From contig NZ_RYYS01000032.1 in the NCBI RefSeq assembly GCF_004138215.1, positions 166,821-230,820 of the forward strand: a stretch of 64,000 nucleotides of DNA. The letters run 5' to 3'. This DNA comes from Anaerophilus nitritigenes. Lineage in GTDB: Bacteria; Bacillota; Clostridia; Peptostreptococcales; Thermotaleaceae. The translations under genes and the position numbers were made by a program. The notes below the pieces were generated by a model. The model did not search any database. It was not told the origin of the DNA and saw only the letters and a program-made list of their open reading frames with translations. Below, one piece after another: positions 18,157 through 26,653 of this stretch. Position 1 is the stretch's first letter. Every line of letters begins with the position of its first letter.

Positions 18157-18324
18157 TATACTTGTTGGACAGATCTTCTAAAACTTCTAGTAATTCGTAA
18201 ACTTTACCCACACAAAAAAGATGATTGTCAAAAATAATTTTATACATTTTATCAAATCCTTTACAATAGAATTTGATTCAGTATATGAAAAGTTGTCCCA
18301 CAATATTCCTAAAGGAGGATAAAA

Positions 18325-18864
18325 ATGATACCCAAAGAGGAAACTATAAAGACTGAAATGATTTTCAAAGGAAAAATGATCAATCTCAGAGTAGATACAG
18401 TACAATTACCAGAGAAAAAGTTAGGAACTAGAGAAATCGTAGAACATCCTGGGGCAAGTTGCATTGTGCCTATTACAAAAGACAAAAAAATTATTATGGT
18501 AAAACAATTTAGAAAACCTATAGAAGATATTTTAATTGAGATTCCGGCTGGAAAATTAGATAAAGGAGAAGATCCTTATGATTGTGCTATAAGAGAATTA
18601 AAAGAAGAAACAGGATATATAGCCCAAAATGTAGAATATTTATTTCAATTTTATACATCAGCAGGATTTTCTGATGAAGTAATTTATTTATATGTAGCAA
18701 AAGACTTAACTTTAGGAGATGCAAATCCTGATGAAGGAGAGTACATAGAAATAGAGGAATATTCTATAGAGGATCTTTTGGAGATGATTTACAATGGAAA
18801 GATTAAAGATTCTAAAACAATAATGGGTATCTTAGCTGTAAAAGATAGTTTGTTAAAAAAATAG
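18325..18864 (+). CDS. nudF: Nudix hydrolase, ADP-ribose pyrophosphatase type
   Basis: 179 residues. The Nudix box GX5EX7REUXEEXGU is complete (G-KLDKG-E-DPYDCAI-REL-KEE-TGY, about residues 76-98). The N-terminal strand region (VDTVQLPEKKLGTREIVEHP, PITKDKKIIMVKQFRKP) and the conserved EIPAGK just before the box are typical of ADP-ribose pyrophosphatases such as B. subtilis NudF, which is also near spoIIM. The ATG follows AAAGGAGG. The 168-bp gap before it holds no recognisable element apart from AT-rich sequence. Confidence 0.9.
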   Translation: MIPKEETIKTEMIFKGKMINLRVDTVQLPEKKLGTREIVEHPGASCIVPITKDKKIIMVKQFRKPIEDILIEIPAGKLDKGEDPYDCAIRELKEETGYIAQNVEYLFQFYTSAGFSDEVIYLYVAKDLTLGDANPDEGEYIEIEEYSIEDLLEMIYNGKIKDSKTIMGILAVKDSLLKK

Positions 18865-18883
18865 GACAAATTTAAATAGACAA

Positions 18884-18913
18884 GTCATATTCTCTCTTTC
18901 ATATGCATAATAT
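18884..18913 (+). promoter_or_regulatory. Possible sigma-E promoter of spoIIM
   Basis: GTCATATT (18884-18891), a 14-bp spacer, and CATAATAT (18906-18913), compared with the sigma-E consensus (ATATT, 13-15 bp, CATACAnT). Six of eight -10 positions match. spoIIM is sigma-E dependent in B. subtilis. Confidence 0.5.
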
Positions 18914-18946
18914 TTTATATACATTGCTGAGGAAGGGGGTTTTTAT

Positions 18947-19585
18947 TTGCTTAAAAGATTTAATAATATTGTTTTAAAGCATATACAAGGAAATGCCATG
19001 ATTTATTTTTTGGTATGTATGTTTTTTATTATAGGTATTTCATCTGGAGCTTTTACTGTGAAGGCATTAACAGATCTTCAAAAACAAGAATTGATTCAAT
19101 ATATGAAGAGCTTTTTTCAAATTTTAAATAAAGACTCTATTGAATCACTTGCTATACTTAATCAATCTTTAAGTAATAATTTACAAACAGTAATTCTTAT
19201 TTGGATTTTAGGAGTTACAGTAATAGGTATGCCCCTTATATTGATTTTAGTAGGTATAAGAGGTCTGATTATTGGTTTTACTGTAGGGTTTTTTATAGAA
19301 CAACTTGGGTGGAAGGGAATGGTTTTTGCACTGGCTTCAGTATTACCTCAAAATTTATTTATTATTCCTAGTATTATTACCATAGGTGTTATTGCAATTA
19401 GTTTTTCAAAGATGCTTCTTAGACTTAAATTCAATAAGTCTCATTCATTACATAATAATACGTTTAAGCAGTTTGTATTGTATAGCACCATTAATGGAGC
19501 TATATTTATAGTTGTGATTTTAGGATGTGTAATTGAAGCTTATATCACACCTATATTTATGAAGGTAATTGCAGGATATATGTAA
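18947..19585 (+). CDS. spoIIM: Stage II sporulation protein M
   Basis: 212 residues with about five transmembrane helices (for example IYFLVCMFFIIGISSGAFTV, VILIWILGVTVIGMPLILIL, GAIFIVVILGCVIEAYI). SpoIIM is the membrane scaffold of the SpoIID-SpoIIM-SpoIIP complex that thins septal peptidoglycan and drives engulfment of the forespore. The TTG start is placed by AAGGGGG at 8 bases. A small membrane protein, xerD and dacF follow, an order that parallels B. subtilis spoIIM-fur-yqzK-xerD-dacF without fur. Confidence 0.93.
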   Translation: MLKRFNNIVLKHIQGNAMIYFLVCMFFIIGISSGAFTVKALTDLQKQELIQYMKSFFQILNKDSIESLAILNQSLSNNLQTVILIWILGVTVIGMPLILILVGIRGLIIGFTVGFFIEQLGWKGMVFALASVLPQNLFIIPSIITIGVIAISFSKMLLRLKFNKSHSLHNNTFKQFVLYSTINGAIFIVVILGCVIEAYITPIFMKVIAGYM

Positions 19586-19598
19586 TTAGGAGGAGAAT

Positions 19599-19817
19599 AT
19601 GAATAGATATATAGGACTTTTTGTAAAAATATTATTGATTTTGATTATATTTTCATTGTTATTACCTCAACTTATAGATCAACTAGCAAAATTATGGACC
19701 ATAGAAAAAAGAGGAGGACCTCCTAGTGGAAATAGTACCTTTGTATCTAGTTCACATACCCAAGAAAAAAATTTTAAAGAAAATCTATATTTTATGATAG
19801 AATGTTTATTGAGGTAA
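19599..19817 (+). CDS. Small membrane protein between spoIIM and xerD (DUF4227/YqzK-like by position)
   Basis: 72 residues, ATG behind AGGAGG. An N-terminal transmembrane helix (IGLFVKILLILIIFSLLLP) is followed by a short soluble tail with RGGPPSGNSTFVSS. Length, topology and location between spoIIM and xerD match B. subtilis YqzK (DUF4227), whose tail also has a Pro/Gly-rich conserved stretch, but similarity beyond that is weak by eye. Function unknown. It ends with EKNFKENLYFMIECLLR. Confidence 0.7.
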   Translation: MNRYIGLFVKILLILIIFSLLLPQLIDQLAKLWTIEKRGGPPSGNSTFVSSSHTQEKNFKENLYFMIECLLR

Positions 19818-19869
19818 AAAATATATTAACCATTAGATGAAAACGTATAGAACAAAGGGGATAAAGCTT

Positions 19870-20751
19870 ATGGATACTTACTTGGATGGTTTTACTAGAT
19901 ATTTAAAATATGAAAGAGAACTATCTAATAATACTTTAGAGTCTTATAAAAGAGATATTCATCAATTTATAGATTTTTTAAAAGAAAAAGAAATTATAAA
20001 AATCAATCAAGTAAATAAAACAATAGTCATCACATATTTATTATATCTTCAAAAAAAAGGAAAAGCAACTTCTACTATATCTAGGAGTCTAGCAGCTATT
20101 CGGTCTTTTTGTCAATATCTTGTATATGAAAAATACATGGATCAAGATCCTACATTTCAGCTTGAATCTCCTAAAACACAAAAAAGGCTTCCACAAGTTC
20201 TTACATTAAAGGAGATAGAACTTTTATTATCTCAACCTGATCATACTCAAAAAGGAATCAGAGATAAAGCTATGTTAGAACTTTTATACGCAACAGGGAT
20301 AAGAGTTTCTGAATTAGTAGCTTTAAATATTTCTGATATAAATATTGAAATGGACTATATAAAGTGTTGCCATACACAAACTAAGGAAAGAATTATTCCT
20401 ATAGGAACTATTGCAAAAAAAACTTTAGAAAAATATATAGTCAATGTAAGGGATTATCTTGTTACACAAAACGAAGAGTCTTTATTTGTAAATTATCAAG
20501 GAAATAGATTGACAAGACAAGGTTTTTGGAAGATTATAAAGAAATATACTCAAAAGGCTAAAATCGATAAAAAAATTACACCTCATACATTAAGACATTC
20601 TTTTGCTACACATTTGATTCAGAATGGAGCAGATTTGAAATCTGTTCAAGAAATGCTTGGACACTCAGATATATCTACCACACAAGTATATACTCTTCTT
20701 ATAAAAAACAAAATAAAAGAAGTTTATGAAAAAACACATCCGAGAGCCTAA
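19870..20751 (+). CDS. xerD: Tyrosine recombinase XerD
   Basis: 293 residues from ATG 19870, 9 bases after AAAGGGG; an in-frame ATG at 19837 lacks an SD. XerD resolves chromosome dimers at dif together with XerC. It has the SAM-like N-terminal core-binding domain (FTRYLKYERELSNNTLESYK) and the catalytic residues: R in TGIRVSELVAL, K in TKERIIPIG, HxxR in HTLRHSFATHL, H in LGHSDIS, and Tyr in TTQVYTLL. The usual GKG before the catalytic Lys is replaced by HTQ. Ending KTHPRA is typical. Confidence 0.92.
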   Translation: MDTYLDGFTRYLKYERELSNNTLESYKRDIHQFIDFLKEKEIIKINQVNKTIVITYLLYLQKKGKATSTISRSLAAIRSFCQYLVYEKYMDQDPTFQLESPKTQKRLPQVLTLKEIELLLSQPDHTQKGIRDKAMLELLYATGIRVSELVALNISDINIEMDYIKCCHTQTKERIIPIGTIAKKTLEKYIVNVRDYLVTQNEESLFVNYQGNRLTRQGFWKIIKKYTQKAKIDKKITPHTLRHSFATHLIQNGADLKSVQEMLGHSDISTTQVYTLLIKNKIKEVYEKTHPRA

Positions 20752-20767
20752 ATAGGTTCTTTTTTTG
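20744..20767 (+). terminator. Terminator after xerD
   Basis: 7-bp stem AGAGCCT/AGGTTCT (one wobble) with a 3-base loop and a following run of T. It overlaps the xerD stop. Confidence 0.75.
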
Positions 20768-20796
20768 TATAACAAAAGTCATGAATGGAAAAGATA
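20767..20796 (+). promoter_or_regulatory. Sigma-F/sigma-G-type promoter of dacF
   Basis: -35 GTATA (20767-20771), a 15-bp spacer, and -10 GGAAAAGATA (20787-20796), against the consensus GYWTA-N15-GGnnAnAMTR with one mismatch. B. subtilis dacF is transcribed by forespore sigma-F. Confidence 0.65.
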
Positions 20797-20827
20797 AGAT
20801 TAAATACAAAGTTAAGGAGGACAATAG

Positions 20828-21991
20828 ATGAAAGTAAAAAATAAAAGTATTATTTTTTTTATATGCTTTATTTTAATCTTAAACAACGGACTATTTATAG
20901 CAAATGCAGAGGAATTTCATGTAGATGCTAAATCAGCTATTTTAATAGATGCAGGAAGTGGGAAAATTATTTATGAAAAAAATTCTCATGATAAACTTCC
21001 ACCTGCTAGTGTAACAAAAATAATGACCATGTTACTTGCTATGGAAGCCATAGACCAAGGAAAGATTTCACTTAAAGATGATATTACAATTAGTGAGAGA
21101 GCTTCTTCTATGGGAGGAAGTCAACTTTATTTAGAACCAGGAGAGTCAAAAAGTGTAGATCAGCTTTTAAAAGGGATTGCCGTAGCTTCTGCAAATGATG
21201 CTTGTGTAGGATTAGCAGAATATATTAGTGGAACTGAAGAGACTTTTGTACAAAAAATGAATGCAAGGGCCAAAGAATTAGGAATGAATGATACACAATT
21301 TATGAATACAAATGGATTGCCTCAAGAAGGACATTACACGAGTGCTTATGATATTTCTATTATGTCAAGAGAGTTATTAAAATATCCTAAAATACATGAA
21401 TATTTAACTATTTGGATGTCTACTATGAAAGTAGGATTGCCAAATAAGAAAGAAACAAATCTTCAACTTACAAATACAAATAAATTAATTAGAAGCTATC
21501 CAGGAGCGAATGGAATTAAGACAGGCTTTACATCAGATGCCAAGTATTGTTTATCTGGTTCAGCTACTAAAAATGGATTAACTTTAATTGCTGTAGTGCT
21601 GGGATGTGAAACTTCTCCTATAAGATTTGAAGAAGCTAAGAAACTTTTAAATTATGGATTTGCTTCTTATAGTAGTGTATCTATAGCGAAAAAAAATCAG
21701 AGCATGGATGAAGTACTTATTGAGAAAGGAACAAAGGAAAAATTAACAGTGATAACAAAAGATCAAGTGAGTATACTAGTAAAAAAAGGAGAGGAAAATA
21801 AAATACAAAAAGAAATTATAGTACCTAAAAGTATAAAAGCTCCTGTGAAAAAAAATCAAAAAATTGGAGAAATTATTCTTACCAAAGAGGGAGAAGAAAT
21901 GGGTAGAGCAGATTTGGTTGCTAAAGAAGATATAAAACAAGCTTCATTTGGAAATATATTTAAAAAGATAATATTAAAAACTGTACAATAA
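20828..21991 (+). CDS. dacF: D-alanyl-D-alanine carboxypeptidase (DacF-type PBP)
   Basis: 387 residues with a Sec signal peptide (IIFFICFILILNNGLFIANA, cleavage near AEE). The penicillin-binding active-site motifs are in order: SxxK in PASVTKIMTM, SxN in ASANDACVGL, and KTG in NGIKTGFTSDA. A C-terminal beta-rich domain (PBP5_C) follows. It trims the fifth D-Ala from peptidoglycan stems. The forespore-type promoter and position after spoIIM and xerD favour the sporulation paralogue DacF over vegetative DacA. ATG behind AAGGAGG. Confidence 0.9.
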   Translation: MKVKNKSIIFFICFILILNNGLFIANAEEFHVDAKSAILIDAGSGKIIYEKNSHDKLPPASVTKIMTMLLAMEAIDQGKISLKDDITISERASSMGGSQLYLEPGESKSVDQLLKGIAVASANDACVGLAEYISGTEETFVQKMNARAKELGMNDTQFMNTNGLPQEGHYTSAYDISIMSRELLKYPKIHEYLTIWMSTMKVGLPNKKETNLQLTNTNKLIRSYPGANGIKTGFTSDAKYCLSGSATKNGLTLIAVVLGCETSPIRFEEAKKLLNYGFASYSSVSIAKKNQSMDEVLIEKGTKEKLTVITKDQVSILVKKGEENKIQKEIIVPKSIKAPVKKNQKIGEIILTKEGEEMGRADLVAKEDIKQASFGNIFKKIILKTVQ

Positions 21992-22011
21992 TAAAAAGTT
22001 CTTATATTCCT

Positions 22012-22053
22012 AAGAAAAAAGTAGTTACACAAATTTGTGTGATTACTTTTTTC
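22012..22053 (+). terminator. Terminator between dacF and scpA
   Basis: Long AT-rich hairpin: AAAAAAGTAGT with ATTACTTTTTT outside, ACACAAA/TTTGTGT inside, followed by T-rich sequence. Confidence 0.7.
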
Positions 22054-22111
22054 TTTTGTTTGTATACTTATGATATAATAATGTAGAAATTCCCGAAAAG
22101 CAGGTGAAAAC

Positions 22112-22864
22112 ATGTCTTATAATATAAAATTAAAAGAATTTGAAGGACCTTTTGATTTATTATTCCACTTAATTGAAAAGGCAAAAGTAGATATTTATAA
22201 TATTCCTATTGCTCAGATTACAGAACAATATATGGAGTATATAGAAAATATGAAAAAATTTGATCTAGAAATAGCTAGTGAGTTTTTAGTTATGGCAGCT
22301 ACATTAATAGAAATAAAATCTAAGATGCTTCTTCCAAATGAAGAAGAAAATCAAATTGAAATGGATATAGAGGAAGAAGATCCTCGTAAAGAATTAGTAA
22401 AAAGATTAATTGAATATAAAAAATATAAACATGTAGCTACAGAACTAAAAAATAGAGAAGAGTTGTATACCAAAATTTTTTATAAAAATCCAGAACAATT
22501 GGATGAATATATTCAGACAGATTCAAAAGAAATAGAAAATATCGATATGAAAGACTTAATAGATGCTTTTGAAAAGTTATTGAAAAAAAGAAGAAAATTA
22601 TCCGAAAAAAATATGAAATTTCATTCTATTCAAAGAGATGAATATAGCTTAGAAGAAAAAATAAAGTCCATCAAAGAAATTGTTATACTTAGAAATGCTG
22701 TGGAATTTGAAGATTTATTTCATGAACCATATAATAAAAGTGAAATGGTAGTAACTTTTTTAGCACTACTAGAACTTATAAAATTAAAATTTATTTTTGT
22801 CCAACAAGATAGAGTATTTGGAAAGATTATGATTCAAATAAAAGTGATAAATGAGGTGGATTAA
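22112..22864 (+). CDS. scpA: Segregation and condensation protein A
   Basis: 250 residues; kleisin subunit that joins SMC and ScpB. The start YNIKLKEFEGPFDLLFHLIE and the segment ASEFLVMAATLIEIKSKMLL are diagnostic for ScpA. The middle is highly charged (EEENQIEMDIEEEDPRKE), with a C-terminal winged-helix region. It is followed by scpB with one base between stop and start codon, and the scpB SD lies in its coding end. SMC itself is not in the window. Confidence 0.95.
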   Translation: MSYNIKLKEFEGPFDLLFHLIEKAKVDIYNIPIAQITEQYMEYIENMKKFDLEIASEFLVMAATLIEIKSKMLLPNEEENQIEMDIEEEDPRKELVKRLIEYKKYKHVATELKNREELYTKIFYKNPEQLDEYIQTDSKEIENIDMKDLIDAFEKLLKKRRKLSEKNMKFHSIQRDEYSLEEKIKSIKEIVILRNAVEFEDLFHEPYNKSEMVVTFLALLELIKLKFIFVQQDRVFGKIMIQIKVINEVD

Positions 22865-22865
22865 A

Positions 22866-23411
22866 ATGGAAGAAAAAGAAGTAAAGTCAATTATAGAATC
22901 TATGCTATTTGTATGGGGAGAACCACTTTCTATTAAAAATATATCAGATACATTGGATTTATCTGAAGAATATATAAGGAAATGTTTAATAGATTTGAAA
23001 AAAACATATGAAAAAGAAAATAGAGGGATTCAAATCATAGAAGTCAATAACAATTTTCAATTATGTACAAATAGTAAATATTTTGATTATATTCAAAAAC
23101 TGTGTACTCCATCACAAAACAAGGGACTGACTCAAGCAGCATTAGAAGTTTTAGCCATTATTGCATACAATCAACCTATCACAAGACCAGAAGTAGAAGG
23201 AATTCGTGGAGTAAAAAGTGATAAAGCTATGAATACGCTTTTAGAAAAAGAGTTAATAGAAGAAAGTGGAAGATTAGAGAAAACAGGAAGACCTATTCTT
23301 TACAAAACTACAGATGTATTTTTAAAAGCTTTTGGATTTAATCAATTAAATGATTTACCAAAACTTGAGAAATTTGAGGGCTTAACAATGACAGATCTAT
23401 CTGATGAATAA
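22866..23411 (+). CDS. scpB: Segregation and condensation protein B
   Basis: 181 residues from ATG 22866, 5 bases after GAGGTGG. It has two winged helices; the conserved segment AALEVLAIIAYNQPITRPEV and the following IRGVKSDKAMNTLLEKELIE are unmistakable. It forms the SMC-ScpA-ScpB condensin with ScpA. In many Firmicutes rluB lies close downstream; here rluB is 8.5 kb away, separated by unrelated genes. Confidence 0.95.
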   Translation: MEEKEVKSIIESMLFVWGEPLSIKNISDTLDLSEEYIRKCLIDLKKTYEKENRGIQIIEVNNNFQLCTNSKYFDYIQKLCTPSQNKGLTQAALEVLAIIAYNQPITRPEVEGIRGVKSDKAMNTLLEKELIEESGRLEKTGRPILYKTTDVFLKAFGFNQLNDLPKLEKFEGLTMTDLSDE

Positions 23412-23415
23412 TAAG

Positions 23416-23447
23416 ACTCCAATTATTTTTATGATTGGAGTTTTTTA
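23416..23447 (+). terminator. Terminator after scpB
   Basis: ACTCCAAT/ATTGGAGT stem with a 10-base loop, followed by a T run. Confidence 0.85.
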
Positions 23448-23674
23448 TATAAAATCCTATAATTCTTAAAAATACAAGAATTTACTGCATATATTAAATT
23501 TTTTGATTTGTTGATTTCGTCAAATAAAAAGACTAGATGAGGATGGATGAAAATGTTACAATATAAAATATACTCGATGACTTTTGACAAAATAAATTGT
23601 ATGAGTAATTTATGCAAGAAAGGGATATATATTCCAAAAGCAAAAAATAGATCAACGAGAGAGGAGATATTTGC

Positions 23675-24286
23675 ATGCAAATTAATCAGATTGAAGATTT
23701 GGAAAAGCTTAAGTTTACAGTAGAGGTTGCTGCTGGTTTGTTCAATTTAGATGCTATGATGTGTTTGACAGATCAAACAAAATTTTTAGCATATAAAAAA
23801 GGAAAAACAATTGATACATCTACAGTGATAGGACAAGAGATACCAAAGGATGATCCACTAATTACAGCAATGAAAACGAACAAGGTGATTACTGTGGAAG
23901 TACCATCTCATGTTTATGGATATGCATTTAAAGCTATATGTATCCCTGTTATTTTAAAAGACAAGGTGATAGGTGCTATTGGTATTGGAATTTCAACAGG
24001 TGTAGAAAATTCTAATTTAGAGGCAATTAATGAACTACTAAAAATTAATGATGATTTAAAGCAAAATTTAAGTGGTTTATCAAGTATTACTTCTCAAACT
24101 AAAATGCTATCTCTGAATGCATCCATCGAAGCAGCAAGAGCAGGAGAGCAGGGAAGAGGATTTGCAGTAGTAGCTCAAGAGGTTAATAAATTAGCAGAAA
24201 ATTCAAATAAAGTATTAAATCAAACGCATGAGACATTAAGTCGACTAGATCCTATTGTTCAAAAGTTAAAAAAGAATTCTAACTGA
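23675..24286 (+). CDS. Small cytosolic methyl-accepting chemotaxis-like sensor
   Basis: 203 residues with no transmembrane segment. The N-terminal half (about 1-115) looks like a GAF/PAS-type ligand domain ([18 protein letters not shown]). The C-terminal part has the highly conserved hairpin tip of MCP signalling domains: [20 protein letters not shown] then [18 protein letters not shown]. Only the tip and about 25 residues after it are present, so the signalling rod is very short. This fits a family of small soluble MCP-like proteins in Clostridia. ATG behind GAGAGGAGA. Its partner kinase is not in the window; cheR is at 40.7 kb. Confidence 0.8.
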   Translation: MQINQIEDLEKLKFTVEVAAGLFNLDAMMCLTDQTKFLAYKKGKTIDTSTVIGQEIPKDDPLITAMKTNKVITVEVPSHVYGYAFKAICIPVILKDKVIGAIGIGISTGVENSNLEAINELLKINDDLKQNLSGLSSITSQTKMLSLNASIEAARAGEQGRGFAVVAQEVNKLAENSNKVLNQTHETLSRLDPIVQKLKKNSN

Positions 24287-24315
24287 TTTTAGATAGAATA
24301 AAGATATTTATAAGA

Positions 24316-24349
24316 AGATATCTACATATATTTGTAGGTATCTTTTTAT
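24316..24349 (+). terminator. Terminator after the MCP-like gene
   Basis: Stem AGATATCTAC/GTAGGTATCT with a T-rich tail. Confidence 0.75.
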
Positions 24350-24423
24350 ATAATATCCTTTTGTAGTCTTATTTATAAAATTATGATAACATTAGATATA
24401 TTAATCTTGAAGGGATTGTTAAA

Positions 24424-26607
24424 ATGAATAAAATATTAGTACTTGCAGAAAAACCTTCTGTAGGAAGAGATATAGCAAAAGCTTTACATTGCAATAAAAA
24501 AGGAAATGGTTATTTAGAAGGTGAAAAATATGTTGTAACATGGGCATTAGGGCATCTAGTGACATTAGCAGATCCTGAAAAATATGATGAAAAGTATAAG
24601 ACATGGAGAATAGAAGATTTACCTATGCTACCATCACATCTTGATTTAGTTGTGATTAAAAAAACAAGCAAACAATTTTATACTGTAAAGGCACAAATGA
24701 ATAGAAAAGATGTAGGAGAAATTGTAATAGCTACAGATGCAGGAAGAGAAGGAGAACTTGTAGCAAGATGGATCATAGAAAAAGCACATGTGAGAAAGCC
24801 AATGAAAAGACTTTGGATTTCTTCTGTTACAGAAAAAGCTATAAAGGATGGATTTTCTAAATTAAGAACAGCCAAAGAATATGAAAATCTTTATCATTGT
24901 GCTGTTGCTCGTTCTGAGGCAGATTGGTTTGTTGGAATGAATGCTACACGTGCACTTACTTGTAAATACAATGCTCAATTGTCTTGTGGAAGGGTACAGA
25001 CTCCAACACTAGCTATGATAGCAAAAAGAGAAGCAGAAATTCAAAATTTCATTCCAAGAGCATTTTATGGAATTACTATCCAGGCAAAGGACTTAAAGCT
25101 TGTATGGCAGGATCATCATTCAAAAGATATAAAAACTTTTGACAAAAATAAATGTGAAAAAATAATAGATTCTGTTCAAAATAAAAATGCAAAGGTTATA
25201 GAAGTAGACAAAGTTTATAAAAAAACTTATGCTCCTCAACTATACAATTTGACAGAGCTTCAAAGAGATGCGAATAAAATATTTGGATACTCTGCAAAAG
25301 AAACATTATCTATTATGCAAAGACTTTATGAAAGTCATAAATTATTAACATATCCTAGAACAGATTCTAGGCATTTATCTTTAGATATAGTAGATACTTT
25401 AAAGGACAGAATCAAAGCTTGTGCAATTTCTGAGTATTCAAAAATAGGTGGTAAAATATTAAAAAATGATATTAAAGTTAGTAAACATTTTGTAGATAAT
25501 ATAAAAGTAACAGATCATCATGCCATTATTCCAACAGAACAAAGAGTATTTTTAAGTAGTTTAAGTGACAAAGAAAGGAAAATATATGATTTAGTTGTAA
25601 AAAGATTTTTAGCTGTTTTATATCCTCCTTTTGAATATGAACAAACTACTATAAAAGCAAAAATAGAGGATGAAATTTTTATCGCCAAAGGAAAAAGAAT
25701 TATAAAACAAGGGTGGAAAGAAGTCTATCAAAATCATTTTGAGGAAGAAGATGAAGAATCTTTAACAGATCAAATATTACCTTCTATAAACAAAGGAGAT
25801 TTAATAAATATATTAAAAGTTAGTATGACAGAGGGGAAGACAAAGCCTCCATCACCTTTTAATGAAGGAAGTTTACTTTCAGCTATGGAAAATCCAGCAA
25901 AATATATGCATACAGAAAATAAAGACTTAGTTAAAACCATAGAAAAAACAGGGGGATTAGGAACAGTAGCTACAAGAGCAGATATTATTGAAAAGTTATT
26001 TAATACTTTTCTAATTGAAAAAAAAGGAAAAGATATTTTGATTACTTCAAAAGGAAAGCAGCTCCTTGACTTGGCTCCTAAGGATCTAACATCACCTACT
26101 TTAACCGCAAAATGGGAGCAAAAGCTTGATGGAATTTCAAAAGGAAAACTTAATAAAGATGAATTTGTTGGTCATATGAAAGAGTATACACGATCAATTG
26201 TCCATGAAATCAAAAATAGTCAAGAAAAATTTAAGCATGATAATTTGACAAGAACAAAATGTCCAGAGTGCGGTAAATACATGTTAGAAGTAAATGGTAA
26301 GAAGGGGAAAATGCTTATTTGCCAAGATCGAGAATGTGGACATAAAAAAAATATTTCTCAAACGACTAATGCAAGATGTCCTAATTGTCATAAGAAATTA
26401 GAGCTTCGTGGAGAAGGAGAGGGAAAAATATTTGTATGTTCATGTGGACATAGAGAAAAACTTTCTGCCTTTAATGAAAGAAAAAAACAAGCAAAAGGAA
26501 AACCATCAAAAAATGAAGTAAATAAGTACCTTAAAAACCAAAAGAAGAAAAATGATGAACCAATCAATACTGCTTTAGCAGATGCATTAAAAAATTTGAA
26601 ATTTTAA
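24424..26607 (+). CDS. topB: DNA topoisomerase III
   Basis: 727 residues, type IA topoisomerase. Toprim motifs: VLAEKPSVGRDIAKAL at the N-terminus and IATDAGREGELVARW. The catalytic Tyr is residue 310 in LLTYPRTDSRHLS. Two C-terminal zinc-ribbon modules (CPECGKYML...CQDREC; CPNCHKKLEL...CSCGHREK) precede a Lys-rich tail. It relaxes negative supercoils and decatenates single-strand-linked DNA. It belongs to the chromosomal TopB form common in Firmicutes. ATG behind GAAGGGA. Confidence 0.96.
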   Translation: MNKILVLAEKPSVGRDIAKALHCNKKGNGYLEGEKYVVTWALGHLVTLADPEKYDEKYKTWRIEDLPMLPSHLDLVVIKKTSKQFYTVKAQMNRKDVGEIVIATDAGREGELVARWIIEKAHVRKPMKRLWISSVTEKAIKDGFSKLRTAKEYENLYHCAVARSEADWFVGMNATRALTCKYNAQLSCGRVQTPTLAMIAKREAEIQNFIPRAFYGITIQAKDLKLVWQDHHSKDIKTFDKNKCEKIIDSVQNKNAKVIEVDKVYKKTYAPQLYNLTELQRDANKIFGYSAKETLSIMQRLYESHKLLTYPRTDSRHLSLDIVDTLKDRIKACAISEYSKIGGKILKNDIKVSKHFVDNIKVTDHHAIIPTEQRVFLSSLSDKERKIYDLVVKRFLAVLYPPFEYEQTTIKAKIEDEIFIAKGKRIIKQGWKEVYQNHFEEEDEESLTDQILPSINKGDLINILKVSMTEGKTKPPSPFNEGSLLSAMENPAKYMHTENKDLVKTIEKTGGLGTVATRADIIEKLFNTFLIEKKGKDILITSKGKQLLDLAPKDLTSPTLTAKWEQKLDGISKGKLNKDEFVGHMKEYTRSIVHEIKNSQEKFKHDNLTRTKCPECGKYMLEVNGKKGKMLICQDRECGHKKNISQTTNARCPNCHKKLELRGEGEGKIFVCSCGHREKLSAFNERKKQAKGKPSKNEVNKYLKNQKKKNDEPINTALADALKNLKF

Positions 26608-26653
26608 AAAGTGATATTTATTAAAAATAAAAGATTAATTAGAGGGAGATAGG

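Noticed and set aside
18157..18324. 168-bp gap before the Nudix gene inspected for a riboswitch
   Set aside because: No conserved riboswitch element, terminator or convincing promoter pair was found.
23669..23682. Perfect 14-bp palindrome ATTTGCATGCAAAT over the MCP-like start codon
   Set aside because: It could sequester the start codon, but a single AT-rich palindrome of this length is likely by chance; not listed as an operator.
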